A DNA stretch of 64,000 bases from Arenibacter sp. F20364 (GCF_023015905.1 NZ_JALKBD010000007.1:62001-126000), one strand, 5' to 3'; shown: positions 1 to 10,996, counted from the stretch's first letter. Made by a program: numbers and translations. Notes: generated by a model not told the origin, from the sequence alone.

Positions 1-825
1 CACTTTTTCCGGAGCTTTATATTTTTTGAAAGGAATTTTCAATAAGGCCCCTATATCAGAATTCTCCTTTTCACAGGGATAGGTATCTACGCCATATACA
101 ATCTCACTATTGGGTAATTTCATAAAGGTTCCAAGAAGTCGGTCCCAAATAGAAAAGATATTCCCATAATTACTATCCGTATAGGGTAATTTATAATGGT
201 GGTGCACTTTGTGCATATCCGGAGAAACAATGATCCAACTAAGGACATCGTCCACCTTTTTGGGAAGTGAAATATTGGCATGATTAAATTGCGACAAGAC
301 AACTGAAAGCGCCTGATATATCATAATAATAGCTACAGGTGCCCCTACCACAAAAGTACCGAAACAAGTAAACGCAAAACGGACCACACTTTCTCCCGGA
401 TGGTGCCTATTGGCAGTTGTAGTGTCTACCTCATGATCTGTATGATGAATTAAATGAAAACCCCAAAGTATCTTTATCCTGTGTTCCACCCAATGGGCCA
501 ACCAGGCACTAAAAAAGTCCAACAGCATTACACCCAACAATACCTTTATCCACAAGGGCATTGCAGGTAGCCATTGTAGCACCCCAAAATTATTGGCTAT
601 GGTCCAATCACTGGTTTTTAACAATAAAAAGGCCAAGGGAAAATTTACGAGGATTGTAGTTAGGGTAAAAAAAACATTAATGCCCGCATGTCTAAACTTG
701 CTATATTTTAACTGAAACAAGGGAATAACATACTCCAATATCCAAAAAAAGGCAATCCCTGATACCAAAATGATACTTCGGTGTGCCGGAGGAATAGTTT
801 CAAAATAAGTGTAAATGGCTTCCAT
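1..825 (-). CDS. fatty acid hydroxylase / sterol desaturase family protein (3' end outside window)
   Basis: Membrane-bound di-iron oxygenase of the fatty acid hydroxylase superfamily, expected to hydroxylate or desaturate a lipid. The frame is open from the ATG at 825 to the left edge (275 codons), so the C-terminus is missing. The three histidine clusters of the family are visible: HWVEH at residues 111-115, HLIHH at 124-128 followed by HH at 141-142, and HKVHHH at 205-210. Hydrophobic stretches near 17-37, 50-70, 92-110 and 150-172 are probable membrane helices. The substrate cannot be told from the sequence. No partner gene is visible; the next gene starts at 1421 on the same strand with about 100 bases between. 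Confidence 0.88.
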   Translation of the reverse strand, partial: MEAIYTYFETIPPAHRSIILVSGIAFFWILEYVIPLFQLKYSKFRHAGINVFFTLTTILVNFPLAFLLLKTSDWTIANNFGVLQWLPAMPLWIKVLLGVMLLDFFSAWLAHWVEHRIKILWGFHLIHHTDHEVDTTTANRHHPGESVVRFAFTCFGTFVVGAPVAIIMIYQALSVVLSQFNHANISLPKKVDDVLSWIIVSPDMHKVHHHYKLPYTDSNYGNIFSIWDRLLGTFMKLPNSEIVYGVDTYPCEKENSDIGALLKIPFKKYKAPEKV

Positions 826-926
826 ATTTTAAATTTACAAAATAGTTTTTGTTAAATAACTCCCCGCCAACAAAGCTATTGGAAGTTTACTGTATTTGGC
901 TTAAAATATATTTCGAAACCGGGCTA

Positions 927-1421
927 CTACACCTTAATCAACTTTTTCATCTCTTCCACTATGTTAAAAGCAGCTGGACAAATAGCCACATTTTTAAGGG
1001 TCAGATTACTAATTTGCTGGAATTTTTTCCTGTCCGTATGTGGAAATTCTCGACATGCCTTAGGCCTTACATCATAGATGGAACAGTAATTATCGGCTCC
1101 TAAAAAGGTACAGGGAACACTTTGCAGCACATAATCATTGTCCTCGTCCATCCTCAAAAATTCATCTATAAATTTTTGGGGTTTCATCCTAAAGTGCTTT
1201 GCAATACGCCCTATATCCGCATTGGTAAAAAGGGGACCCGTAGTCTTGCAACAATTGGCACAGTCCAAACAATCTGTCTTCCCAAACTCTGTCTCGTGCA
1301 AATCCTGCATTACATAATCCAAATCCTTTGGCGGTTTTCTCCGTAGTTTATCAAAGAATTTCTTATTCTCATTATGCTTTTCCTGTGCTCGCTTCGGAAG
1401 CTGCTTAATTACCTCATCCAT
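927..1421 (-). CDS. YkgJ-family cysteine cluster protein (UPF0153)
   Basis: Small soluble protein of 164 residues with the zinc/iron chelating CxxCxxCC signature of the YkgJ family: C51, C54, C57 and C58, followed by C104, C113, C123 and C148. The function of the family is not established; the cysteines imply metal or Fe-S binding. I chose the ATG at 1421 because the upstream extension to 1478 (19 residues) does not look like family sequence and would reach to within 7 bases of the divergent methyltransferase start. It lies head-to-head with that methyltransferase, so the two share a short intergenic region. Confidence 0.85.
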   Translation of the reverse strand: MDEVIKQLPKRAQEKHNENKKFFDKLRRKPPKDLDYVMQDLHETEFGKTDCLDCANCCKTTGPLFTNADIGRIAKHFRMKPQKFIDEFLRMDEDNDYVLQSVPCTFLGADNYCSIYDVRPKACREFPHTDRKKFQQISNLTLKNVAICPAAFNIVEEMKKLIKV

Positions 1422-1484
1422 TATGGAATAAACTTTTAAAAGTTGGTTAAAAGTCCCACATTTGCATGTAAATAACAAATTTAA

Positions 1485-2198
1485 ATGGCTAAGGACATTT
1501 TAGGAAAGGCATTAATGGATTATCAATCCGGGAACTATTCGGAAGACATCAAGACCTATTCTTCCTTGGAGGAAGAGGACATTATCCCAGTTCCCTATTT
1601 ATTTAGGGACTTTAAGAAAATGCCACCCTTGGAACAAAAAGCCTTGAAGCTTTGTAAGGGCAGTATCCTGGATATTGGATGTGGAGCTGGAAGCCATAGC
1701 CTCTATTTACAAAAAAAGGGCTTCTCCGTAACAGCTCTGGACCAATCCCACGGGGCCATTGAAACCTGTAAACTTAGAGGTATAGAACATACTGTTTTAA
1801 AAAGCATTAAAGATTTTAAACTACAAAAATACGATACACTTTTAATGCTCATGAACGGCATTGGAATAGTAGGTAAATTAAAAAACATTGATCACTTTCT
1901 TTCGCATTTAAAATCGCTCTTAAATCCCAACGGCCAGATACTCTTGGATTCAAGTGACATCATTTATATGTACGACGAAGATGAGGATGGGGGCTATTGG
2001 ATTCCTGATGACCAAAATTACTATGGGGAAGTTACCTTCGAAATGGAGTACAAGGGAGGGAAAAGCGAACCCTTGGATTGGTTATATTTGGATTACAACA
2101 CTTTACAACGGGCGGCTAATGCAAATAACTTAACTTGCGAACTTGTTAGCAAAGGAAAACATTTCGACTATTTAGCTAAACTTACCAGAATTAAGTAA
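1485..2198 (+). CDS. class I SAM-dependent methyltransferase
   Basis: 237-residue Rossmann-fold methyltransferase. The SAM-binding motif I, LDIGCGAGSH, sits at residues 62-71, with an acidic residue in ALDQSHG at about 84-90 ending strand beta 2. The C-terminal half has the sequence DSSD near the position of motif IV. The acceptor substrate cannot be inferred. The start ATG at 1485 is divergent from the Cys-cluster gene; the downstream lipoprotein metalloprotease begins about 55 bases later and may be co-transcribed. Confidence 0.85.
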   Translation: MAKDILGKALMDYQSGNYSEDIKTYSSLEEEDIIPVPYLFRDFKKMPPLEQKALKLCKGSILDIGCGAGSHSLYLQKKGFSVTALDQSHGAIETCKLRGIEHTVLKSIKDFKLQKYDTLLMLMNGIGIVGKLKNIDHFLSHLKSLLNPNGQILLDSSDIIYMYDEDEDGGYWIPDDQNYYGEVTFEMEYKGGKSEPLDWLYLDYNTLQRAANANNLTCELVSKGKHFDYLAKLTRIK

Positions 2199-2253
2199 TA
2201 CCCGTGAAGATTTGTCGTTATCTTTATGTCAGCGGGCCTTTGACCAAAAAAAA

Positions 2254-3039
2254 ATGACAAGAATGAAAAAATTATCCATATTGCTTTTGTTGCCCCTTTT
2301 CTTGTTCCTTGGTTGTTCCAAGGACAACAATGAAAATGGAACCCAAGTAGACAAGACAGCTAACTTAAAAGGTCCGGGAGATTCTGCAAATGAGCTGCTT
2401 TCCAGCTCCAAATTCAAAAACTTGCTCATCGAAATTGGTTATGTAACGAATTATGCCCCTACAGAAATGGCAGTTTCGAATTTTGTTGAACTTCTTAACG
2501 AGCGTGCCCATAAAGATAACATAAGCATTACATACAAGGAATTGGACTCCCCTAAGAAGGACAGCCTTACGATAGACGAAATATTTGATTTGGAAAAAGA
2601 AAATAGAACTGTTTACAATGATGGTGATACCTTAGGACTATATATCTATTTTACCGATGCAAGTGCCAGTGATGATAATCCCGATGAAGATCTGGTAACC
2701 CTGGGGGCCGTTTACCGCAATACCTCTATGGTCATATACGAAGCCACCATTAGAAAATTGGCCGCGAAGAGTTCTTTGATCAGTAATTCTACCGTGGAAG
2801 CGGCTACTTTAAACCACGAGGCCGGACATTTATTTGGATTGGTAAACCTAGGAACACCCGCTGTTAACGAACATGAAGACCCTGATGCCAAAAGTCATTG
2901 CGACGAACAGAACTGCCTAATGAGGGCAGAGCTCCAATTTGGATGGGGAATGGCCAAAATGTTAACCGCCAAAAATGGGGCAATCCCCAGTTTTGGCACA
3001 GAATGCCTTCTAGATTTGCAGGCCAATGGAGGCAAATAA
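2254..3039 (+). CDS. lipoprotein zinc metalloprotease (metzincin-like)
   Basis: Putative secreted lipoprotein: a Lys-rich start, a hydrophobic run and a lipobox ending FLGC at residue 30. The catalytic motif HEAGHLFGL lies at about residues 188-196 (HExxHxxG), with more His residues shortly after and CLMRAE near 221-226 as a candidate Met-turn. This is the metzincin layout, so I infer an anchored periplasmic or surface zinc protease. The ATG at 2254 or the one at 2263 could start it; a TTG at 2212 would add residues before the signal peptide and is unlikely. The family is usually annotated only as membrane metalloprotease in flavobacteria, and the substrate is unknown. Confidence 0.8.
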   Translation: MTRMKKLSILLLLPLFLFLGCSKDNNENGTQVDKTANLKGPGDSANELLSSSKFKNLLIEIGYVTNYAPTEMAVSNFVELLNERAHKDNISITYKELDSPKKDSLTIDEIFDLEKENRTVYNDGDTLGLYIYFTDASASDDNPDEDLVTLGAVYRNTSMVIYEATIRKLAAKSSLISNSTVEAATLNHEAGHLFGLVNLGTPAVNEHEDPDAKSHCDEQNCLMRAELQFGWGMAKMLTAKNGAIPSFGTECLLDLQANGGK

Positions 3040-3065
3040 ATCTAAGAACGAAAACCTATAAATAG

Positions 3066-3446
3066 ATGAAAAAAATAGTTACCACCTCAAACGCACCTGC
3101 CCCAATAGGGCCCTACAACCAGGCTGTATTCGCTGGAAACACATTGTATATCTCAGGGCAAATTCCTATAGATCCAAAAACTGGGGATTTAGTGTCAGGG
3201 GATATTAAAAGGGAAACCGAGCAGTCCATGCAAAACTTAAAAGCCATTCTTACCGAGGCAGGAATGACTTTTGAAAATGTTGTTAAAACATCGATTTTCG
3301 TAAAGGATATGCACCAGTTTTCACAAATAAATGAAGTATATGGCGCCTATTTTGATGCGGATACCGCACCAGCCAGAGAAACTGTAGAAGTTGCCAATCT
3401 TCCCAAATTTGTAAACGTTGAAATATCTATGATAGCCGTTAAATAG
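3066..3446 (+). CDS. ridA: RidA family enamine/imine deaminase
   Basis: 126-residue member of the RidA/YjgF/YER057c family, which hydrolyses reactive 2-aminoacrylate-type enamines formed by PLP enzymes. The family signature near the C-terminus is present: the conserved Arg in PARETVEVANLPKF, followed by VEISMIAV. Length is typical. It starts 26 bases after the metalloprotease stop. Its last 8 bases overlap the 3' end of the convergent kinase gene. Confidence 0.93.
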   Translation: MKKIVTTSNAPAPIGPYNQAVFAGNTLYISGQIPIDPKTGDLVSGDIKRETEQSMQNLKAILTEAGMTFENVVKTSIFVKDMHQFSQINEVYGAYFDADTAPARETVEVANLPKFVNVEISMIAVK

Positions 3447-4290
3447 TGCCTTTGTGAAATTCGACCAGGCCTTCTATGGGTCTTTGTCTTATAACACCTA
3501 GAATTAAATCGTTTCTTTCTACTACCGTAGCAAGTTCTTCACGCAAGTAATAGGCAATACTGCCAACAAAACTAACAGGAACTTTTGTAGCCAATTCAAA
3601 CTGCATAATGTAATTGTTTACAAACTGCTGAAAGCCCTTATCTATTACCCCTCTGCAATAGGGATGGTTTTTGTTTTCTACAATAAACCTGGCAAAAGTG
3701 GCCAAATAGGTATTTGGATTAGGCTGTTTATACAGATTTTCCTTGATTACATCGGCATCCAAATTGTATTCCTTAGCGAACTTGGTGGCCAAATCCATTG
3801 GTATTTTATTAAAATAATAGTCCCTTATCAATTTTCTTCCAAAAAAGTTACCGCTACCGTCATCCATAGGAATATACCCCAGAGAGGTAACCTTTTGATG
3901 TAATTTCTCACCGTCATAATAGCTGCAATTGGAACCCGTACCTAAAATACAAACAATTCCGTGCTGCCCTAATTTTGTTGTGGCAAATATGGCCGCGTAT
4001 GTATCCTCTTTTACTTCAGCCTTGGCGTTGGGGAAAAAATCATTAAAAATCTCTGTTAAATACTTCTTCATCCTATCGGTACCACAACCGGCCCCGTAAA
4101 AATACAAGTTAGTAACATCCTCCCTATTCTTGGAAAGTTCAAAATTATTGGCCAAACGGTCTTCGATTACAGGACGCGTCAATACCTCAGGACTTAAACC
4201 TAAAGTTTGGGTCATGAACAACTGGTTGCCCTTTTCATCCAATGCAATCCAATCCGATTTTGTTGCGCCACTATCTACGATCAATATCAT
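3439..4290 (-). CDS. N-acetylglucosamine kinase-like protein (BadF/BadG/BcrA/BcrD ATPase fold)
   Basis: 283-residue ASKHA-fold sugar kinase. Phosphate-binding loop DSGATKSDW at residues 6-14, YGAGC near 65, LGTGSNC near 117 and DDGSGNFFGR near 145 match the BadF/BadG family that includes human-type GlcNAc kinase. In Bacteroidota such proteins are usually thought to phosphorylate amino sugars recovered from the cell wall. No amino sugar gene is adjacent; nagB is at 30.5 kb. It sits downstream of gapA on the same strand, separated by a strong hairpin at 4308-4356. Confidence 0.82.
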   Translation of the reverse strand: MILIVDSGATKSDWIALDEKGNQLFMTQTLGLSPEVLTRPVIEDRLANNFELSKNREDVTNLYFYGAGCGTDRMKKYLTEIFNDFFPNAKAEVKEDTYAAIFATTKLGQHGIVCILGTGSNCSYYDGEKLHQKVTSLGYIPMDDGSGNFFGRKLIRDYYFNKIPMDLATKFAKEYNLDADVIKENLYKQPNPNTYLATFARFIVENKNHPYCRGVIDKGFQQFVNNYIMQFELATKVPVSFVGSIAYYLREELATVVERNDLILGVIRQRPIEGLVEFHKGTI

Positions 4291-4307
4291 ATAACACGAT
4301 TATTACT

Positions 4308-4356
4308 AAAGAATCCTGAAAATAAGCAAAATATCGCTTAATTTCAGGATTCTTTT
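4308..4356 (-). terminator. hairpin terminator after gapA
   Basis: An 11-bp inverted repeat, GAATCCTGAAA at 4311-4321 against its complement at 4342-4352, with an inner TAAGC/GCTTA stem. It is flanked by A- and T-rich tails, but the T tract is short. It separates gapA from the kinase gene. Confidence 0.6.
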
Positions 4357-4374
4357 AATTATTACCCTATAAGT

Positions 4375-5388
<1,014 letters not shown>

Positions 5389-5401
5389 TTAATGTTTAAA
5401 A

Positions 5402-6388
5402 TTATGTTGTCATGATATCGGAAACCCTCATAAGCTCCTTATCAATTTTTGTATGTCCTTTTATTGCCTTACTGATCGGAGTCAGGGTTATTGTATTATC
5501 CTGTATACCCACCATTAAATTAGTTTTTCCTTCCAATAATGCTTCAACTGCCTTGACACCCATTCTACTTGCCAAAACACGATCAAAACAAGATGGCGCC
5601 CCACCTCTTTGCATATGTCCCAAAACGGATACACGCACATCATAAATGGGAAGATGTTCTTCCACGTATTCTTTTAGTTCAAAAACATTTTTACCTGTTT
5701 TGTCACCTTCGGCCACCACCACAATACTTGATGATTTACCGGATTCCTTACTGCGTTTTAAGGATTCCAACAATCTTTCGAGACCCAGATTTTCTTCAGG
5801 TATCAAAATCTCCTCGGCTCCTGCACCAACACCTGCATTTAAAGCGATATGGCCAACATCCCGACCCATAACCTCTACAAAGAACAGTCTATTGTGTGAA
5901 CTGGCCGTATCCCTGATTTTATCGATGCACTCAACAGCGGTGTTCAATGCCGTATCAAATCCTAATGTATAGGTAGTTCCAAAAATATCATTGTCTATGG
6001 TACCAGGGATTCCAATTACTGGAAAATCAAATTCCTTATTAAAGGTCAATGCACCTGTAAAGCTGCCATCGCCGCCAATAACGACAAACGCATCTATACC
6101 TGCTTTTTTAAGTTGATCGTAAGCCACTTGACGGCCTTCCTTGGTCCTAAAAGGTAAACAACGGGCAGATTTAAGAATTGTTCCTCCCTTGTTAATTATA
6201 TTGTTCACGCTACGCGCATCCATAACCTTAAAATCACCCTCCATCATGCCTTCATATCCTCTATAGATACCAACGCATTCAACCTTCAAATAGGCACATG
6301 TACGTACTACTGCCCTAATAGCAGCGTTCATTCCCGGGGAGTCTCCTCCTGATGTAAAAACACCAATCTTTTTTATTGCTGAAGCCAT
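5402..6388 (-). CDS. pfkA: 6-phosphofructokinase (ATP-dependent)
   Basis: 328-residue PfkA phosphorylating fructose 6-phosphate. Motifs in order: GVFTSGGDSPGMNAA (ATP loop, near 9-23), VIGGDGSFTGA (near 102-112), GIPGTIDNDIFGTTYTLG with the catalytic Asp (near 126-143), and VEVMGRDVGH (near 171-180). GGDGS with Gly in the ATP site marks the ATP-dependent class rather than the PPi-dependent one. First gene of a pfkA-gap pair. The upstream region to tamB (6389-6583) is about 195 bases and should hold the promoter. Confidence 0.97.
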   Translation of the reverse strand: MASAIKKIGVFTSGGDSPGMNAAIRAVVRTCAYLKVECVGIYRGYEGMMEGDFKVMDARSVNNIINKGGTILKSARCLPFRTKEGRQVAYDQLKKAGIDAFVVIGGDGSFTGALTFNKEFDFPVIGIPGTIDNDIFGTTYTLGFDTALNTAVECIDKIRDTASSHNRLFFVEVMGRDVGHIALNAGVGAGAEEILIPEENLGLERLLESLKRSKESGKSSSIVVVAEGDKTGKNVFELKEYVEEHLPIYDVRVSVLGHMQRGGAPSCFDRVLASRMGVKAVEALLEGKTNLMVGIQDNTITLTPISKAIKGHTKIDKELMRVSDIMTT

Positions 6389-6583
6389 AAAAATTTTAAA
6401 AAAACAAAACTAGCAAACTTATTTCAATAATTACCCGACTTTGGCTTTAATTTGACAACAACGGACCACTCCAACGTTTTCGTTGAATAATTTCTTGGAA
6501 ATTGTTAAATTCATAATCAATTCTTCAAGTAAAGTGATTATCTAGAATTTGCCCAAAACGACCAAAATGACCCAAAAAAGTGG

Positions 6584-9500
6584 TTAATTCCTTCCTAAAA
6601 TTTTGCGCATTAGCTCTTTAAAACTGTCGAAGTCTACCTGATAGGAAAGTCCAACACCTTGTGTATACCCCTGGCGATCTGCCAGAAATTGCTGGATTTC
6701 GTTCTCCCTATTGAATATTTTGGCACTAAGGGTCCCTTCTTCGTTCAGCAAAATCTGAACTTCCACGTCCCCGGCAACTACGGTTTCCGATACTCCCCCT
6801 ACCGGTACCCCTACTCTACCATTTAGTAGAACCCGATCACTGATCTGGGTAGACAAGGTTACCCCCAATCTATTCTCGGTCTGAATATCAGTGGTTCTAT
6901 CCAAAATACCTTGTTCGTAGGACAATCCGAAATTTAATTTGTCATTGTCCCCTGCCAATAGGGAATTGAGAATTCCCGAGGCAGATTGAAGTAGATTCCC
7001 CGTAACAGCCTGTTGATTAATACCTGTCTGTTCATTTACAAAAGAACCTTGTGCCAATAGAAAAAGAGCATTTTTTTCGGCAATGGTGGGATCTTGCAAT
7101 CTGTATTCCAGTTCGGATTTAACTATGGAATTGGTACCGGGAAATTCTATTCTCCAGTCTATAACCGGACTTTCCAACTCACCGGTCAGCCTAACCACCA
7201 CATCGGTCGGTATTCGTCTTGTGTATCCAGGGTTATCCAATAGCGGAGCCGGGTTTGCATTTAGGGCATAAACGGCTTCCATATTCAATTGTGCCGCCAA
7301 GGGCTCCCTTTCCCAAGTAATATTACCTCCAGGCTTCACCTTAAAGGTCTTATCTATAATTCCGCCAAACTTATAGCGAAACTGTCCCGTCACCACTACG
7401 AAGTCCCCGTACATATTAAATTTACCGTTGGTATTGATTTCAATGAACAAAATTCCGGCTCCTGTTCCTTTTAAAGAACTACCAGTCTTGGTATCTACAA
7501 CAATTTCAACTTCCGCATCCGGGGTAACGTCCAGGTTAAATGCCAATTCCAGACCCTCTACCTCCTTTAATACACGTTGCTCTTTATCCGAATCCTCTAC
7601 TTTCTTGCCCACAAAATTGATAAATGAAAAATCGCCAACGCTAACTACATCGCTAATTGGAATTTTTAAGGAGGTACCCCTTGCCGTTGCTCCATCCACA
7701 TTGATCGTTAGTGCGTTTGTAGGTCCAAATATTCGGCCCGTACCATTTAAATAACCGGCTCCATAGTATAGCACCTCTTCCTGAAAGGGGGTATTAAGTA
7801 TCAAAAATCGATCATTATTGGTATCAACATCCAAATCCAAGCTCCAATCTTTAAAAAACCTATGGGTTATGGTACCATCCAAAGTTGCCTTGGTATTCAT
7901 GGCCACATCCGTGAGTTTGATCTTCTGAAAATTAAAGGTTTGATCGGACAACTTTACCCTGGAGTAAGGTGCAAAACTGTAATCCACATTCAAATAGGGA
8001 ATGGCAATGCCGGCTTCATTTAAAGAAAGTACGCCGCTCCAATTGGGATTATTTATGGGCCCCCTTAGAATGGCACTACCCTGTAACAATCCCCTTATAT
8101 TGGTAATGACGCCCTCGCCCAACGGACTAAATGGCTCCAAATTAAACTTATTGAAGTCTACTATAAGGTTTGCTTGGGGAATCTTCTCCCTATTAGAGAT
8201 ATTTCCTACCACACTAAGCTTCTCGAACCCCTTGTCTATCAAGGATGTGTTCACCACAAAATCGGTCAAATCCCTATTCCCTACAATACCAATGCCCAGA
8301 TCTCCCAAGGTAATATCATTGATGCCAAAATTCGTAATATTCAAATTGGAAGAAGGCAGATATACATTATCCTTCTGAAGGACGTTTAAGGTACCGTTCA
8401 CCTCCCCATGTAATCTAAGACTATCTATAGCGGGTGTAATCTTGCCAAGGGTCACAATCTTGAACTGAAGCTCGATGTCCTTGTAGGTCGAATCTGCCAA
8501 TTGGCCCCTTAACCGGATTTGCTCCTGTTCATTGTTGTTCATGACTACCTCCTCAATGGTAATACTATCCAGGGTTTTGTTTAGAATTACCTTATTCTTA
8601 TTATTCCCATCCTTGTTGAGTATCCATTTATTTCCCTTAAAACTTATATCGGAAGTTTTTAGACCTATAACAGATTTGTTCTCCTTATTAAAAGTGTGAT
8701 AGAAATTGAGGTTGTAACTATCATTAAATTCACTACCCCCACTAAATTCCGTTCTAAAAAACAGAGTATCCTTCAAGGTAGTGTTTATCAAATTAAAATC
8801 TTTTACATCGTAGTAGGGAGTTGCTAGATCCCCTATAGAAACATAGGTATTAAATAAGGGGTTCTTATTGTCTATCTTTATATCTATACTATCCAACTCA
8901 TTGCCAAAAGCAACTATGCTGGGCGATTTGAATGTAAGCTTAAAATCGCCTTCATCGGCAATGATATTTCCCCTTATAAAGGTGTTGGGATCAAATTTCA
9001 CCTCTGGAAAAAACACATCCACAATCTTGTTGTAGATTTTGAAATTGAAGGCCAATCTCTGATTCGCAGATATATTGAAGGGCCTGTAATTGGTGTAAAT
9101 ACTTCCCAAGGAATTTTGCAGCAACCTACCTAGTTCCTTGACTCTAAAATTACCCTTTAAATATCCGGTAATAATATCCGGCGAATTAATATCGATAATC
9201 CGGGTGCTGTCATTTTCAAAGGTAGACGAGACCTTGAAATCCTCAAAGTAGTAGGTTTCGTTCTTGTTCTGGTAATTGGTTTTGGTAAATTTTATATCCC
9301 CAACAATATTATCCAGGGAGTTACCACTGATATCCATATTTATATCCCCCTTAAAAACGGATACACTATCATTTATAAAATTTACTCTCTTAAGGTCGGC
9401 GTAATCCACGGAAGCAATAAAATTGAAATTATTTCTGTTTTCCGCAAAATCGGCCAATCCTTTAAAACTAAATTTAATATTTTCGTCACTACACAACAGC

Positions 9501-10912
9501 GAACCATCAAAAAGCTGTTCCTTTATAATTCCGGACACGTTGATATCCTTATAGTTGTAACCATTAAAATTTATGGAATACACCTGCCCTATTACCTCCG
9601 TATTTAAATATTCCATGACTACGCCCTTACCCTCCACATTAAAATCCAGATTGGTAACACCCACCTTTTCAGCGCCTATCAAATTTCCAAGATCAAAATC
9701 GATCAAAGAGACAAACCCCTTGTAGGAGGCGTCGTCTATATGATCGATATCGGTAAGCTCCAGATCCACATAGCTACTTCCTATTAGGGTGTTAATGTTG
9801 GCTTTGGTATTTATTGAAGATTCCGTGATAAGAGCATCTCCCCTAACCGTAAACTGGCCCAATTTCTGAACCGAGGACGGCAATACATCTAATATATTCG
9901 GCAGCAAGGCCCTAAGTTCATAGTAACTGGAGGTAACATTTTTCATATTGGCCTCTAGGATAAAACCGGCATCCTTGGTAAAAAGGTTCTTAAAATTAAA
10001 ATCGCCACGGATTCCCGTATTATCCGTTGTCAAAAACAGATCGTTTGTATTCAAGTCGTTCAGAACCCCATCGACAATAGTGGAGAATGAAACAATTTTA
10101 TCACTTCCAAACTGATCGTAAAGTAGGTTTACCTCATTTAAGGCCACAGTAGATTCAACAAATTCGGCATCAATTTTAACCTTGTCCAAAAATTCTTTAA
10201 AATCTTCCCGATCGTAATTGAATATTACCTTTCCCAATAAGTGGGATTGAGGGGTCTTGATACTAAGGGAATCAAAGCGCATCTGCTGTTTAGTGTACTT
10301 AAACTCAGTGGCCATTTCATCCACGACCACTCCCCTTTTACTTTTAAAGGACATCTTTTGAATATTGGAACTAACGTCAGGACCAAGAATGTTAAAATCT
10401 GAGGCAGAAATATTAAGATCTACAAAATTCAACATTTCTGTTGTCTCACGATTTTCATCAATGAGCTTAAATTTACTATCGCTAATTTCTACGTCAGAAG
10501 AAGAAAAATAAAACGGAGGTGTCCCTGGTTTACGAGGTTTCTTATCGTCCAACTTATCTATAAACACCTCTAGATTGGTGTTCTTGTCGTCCTGATAGGT
10601 TCTAAGCTTAAAATTGAGGCGCTCAATAGCTATGTCGCCGAACTCCAGTTTACCGTTCACCAAATTGCGGACATTTAGGATAGAGGTGCTTAAATTGTCT
10701 ATGTAAAAAAGGGTATCCTGTTTGTAATCCTCAATATAAACGCCCTTAAGTGAAGTATCCCAGGAAATTAAGGAAATCCTTAGGCGATCAATATTAATAT
10801 TGGTGCCAAATTCCTTATTGATCTCCGTGGTGGCATACTTGGCAAAACGGGTCTGGACAAATGGTAGGGAAAGTATTACACTGCCCAACACGCAAATAAG
10901 AATGAGCACCAA
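6584..10912 (-). CDS. tamB: translocation and assembly module protein TamB (DUF490)
   Basis: Giant 1442-residue protein with an N-terminal transmembrane anchor (VLILICVLGSVILSLPF), a very long beta-rich middle and a C-terminal TamB domain ending in GLSYEQGI...LLNGRVGV. TamB-like AsmA-superfamily proteins bridge inner and outer membrane and help outer-membrane protein insertion and lipid transport. The start is unclear: the ORF has only TTG (10912) or GTG (10909), yet cationic residues in the same frame (KKLRKILVRVF) continue upstream to an in-frame TAA about 50 bases before, with no ATG, GTG or TTG between. The gene is divergent to tsaD, whose promoter lies over this 5' region. The function is confident, the exact start is not. 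Confidence 0.9.
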   Translation of the reverse strand: MVLILICVLGSVILSLPFVQTRFAKYATTEINKEFGTNINIDRLRISLISWDTSLKGVYIEDYKQDTLFYIDNLSTSILNVRNLVNGKLEFGDIAIERLNFKLRTYQDDKNTNLEVFIDKLDDKKPRKPGTPPFYFSSSDVEISDSKFKLIDENRETTEMLNFVDLNISASDFNILGPDVSSNIQKMSFKSKRGVVVDEMATEFKYTKQQMRFDSLSIKTPQSHLLGKVIFNYDREDFKEFLDKVKIDAEFVESTVALNEVNLLYDQFGSDKIVSFSTIVDGVLNDLNTNDLFLTTDNTGIRGDFNFKNLFTKDAGFILEANMKNVTSSYYELRALLPNILDVLPSSVQKLGQFTVRGDALITESSINTKANINTLIGSSYVDLELTDIDHIDDASYKGFVSLIDFDLGNLIGAEKVGVTNLDFNVEGKGVVMEYLNTEVIGQVYSINFNGYNYKDINVSGIIKEQLFDGSLLCSDENIKFSFKGLADFAENRNNFNFIASVDYADLKRVNFINDSVSVFKGDINMDISGNSLDNIVGDIKFTKTNYQNKNETYYFEDFKVSSTFENDSTRIIDINSPDIITGYLKGNFRVKELGRLLQNSLGSIYTNYRPFNISANQRLAFNFKIYNKIVDVFFPEVKFDPNTFIRGNIIADEGDFKLTFKSPSIVAFGNELDSIDIKIDNKNPLFNTYVSIGDLATPYYDVKDFNLINTTLKDTLFFRTEFSGGSEFNDSYNLNFYHTFNKENKSVIGLKTSDISFKGNKWILNKDGNNKNKVILNKTLDSITIEEVVMNNNEQEQIRLRGQLADSTYKDIELQFKIVTLGKITPAIDSLRLHGEVNGTLNVLQKDNVYLPSSNLNITNFGINDITLGDLGIGIVGNRDLTDFVVNTSLIDKGFEKLSVVGNISNREKIPQANLIVDFNKFNLEPFSPLGEGVITNIRGLLQGSAILRGPINNPNWSGVLSLNEAGIAIPYLNVDYSFAPYSRVKLSDQTFNFQKIKLTDVAMNTKATLDGTITHRFFKDWSLDLDVDTNNDRFLILNTPFQEEVLYYGAGYLNGTGRIFGPTNALTINVDGATARGTSLKIPISDVVSVGDFSFINFVGKKVEDSDKEQRVLKEVEGLELAFNLDVTPDAEVEIVVDTKTGSSLKGTGAGILFIEINTNGKFNMYGDFVVVTGQFRYKFGGIIDKTFKVKPGGNITWEREPLAAQLNMEAVYALNANPAPLLDNPGYTRRIPTDVVVRLTGELESPVIDWRIEFPGTNSIVKSELEYRLQDPTIAEKNALFLLAQGSFVNEQTGINQQAVTGNLLQSASGILNSLLAGDNDKLNFGLSYEQGILDRTTDIQTENRLGVTLSTQISDRVLLNGRVGVPVGGVSETVVAGDVEVQILLNEEGTLSAKIFNRENEIQQFLADRQGYTQGVGLSYQVDFDSFKELMRKILGRN

Positions 10913-10942
10913 AAATACTCTGACCAGAATTTTTCTTAATTT

Positions 10943-10970
10943 TTTGATAGGGCTTTATGTTTTACCTTTG
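10943..10970 (+). promoter_or_regulatory. candidate promoter of tsaD
   Basis: TACCTTTG at 10963-10970 matches the Bacteroidota -7 element TAnnTTTG exactly. A TTTG at 10943-10946 could be the -33 element, although the 16-base spacing is shorter than the usual 19-21. The GTG start of tsaD lies 27 bases downstream. Confidence 0.5.
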
Positions 10971-10996
10971 TACATTCAAATTTTATTCCAAACCAA

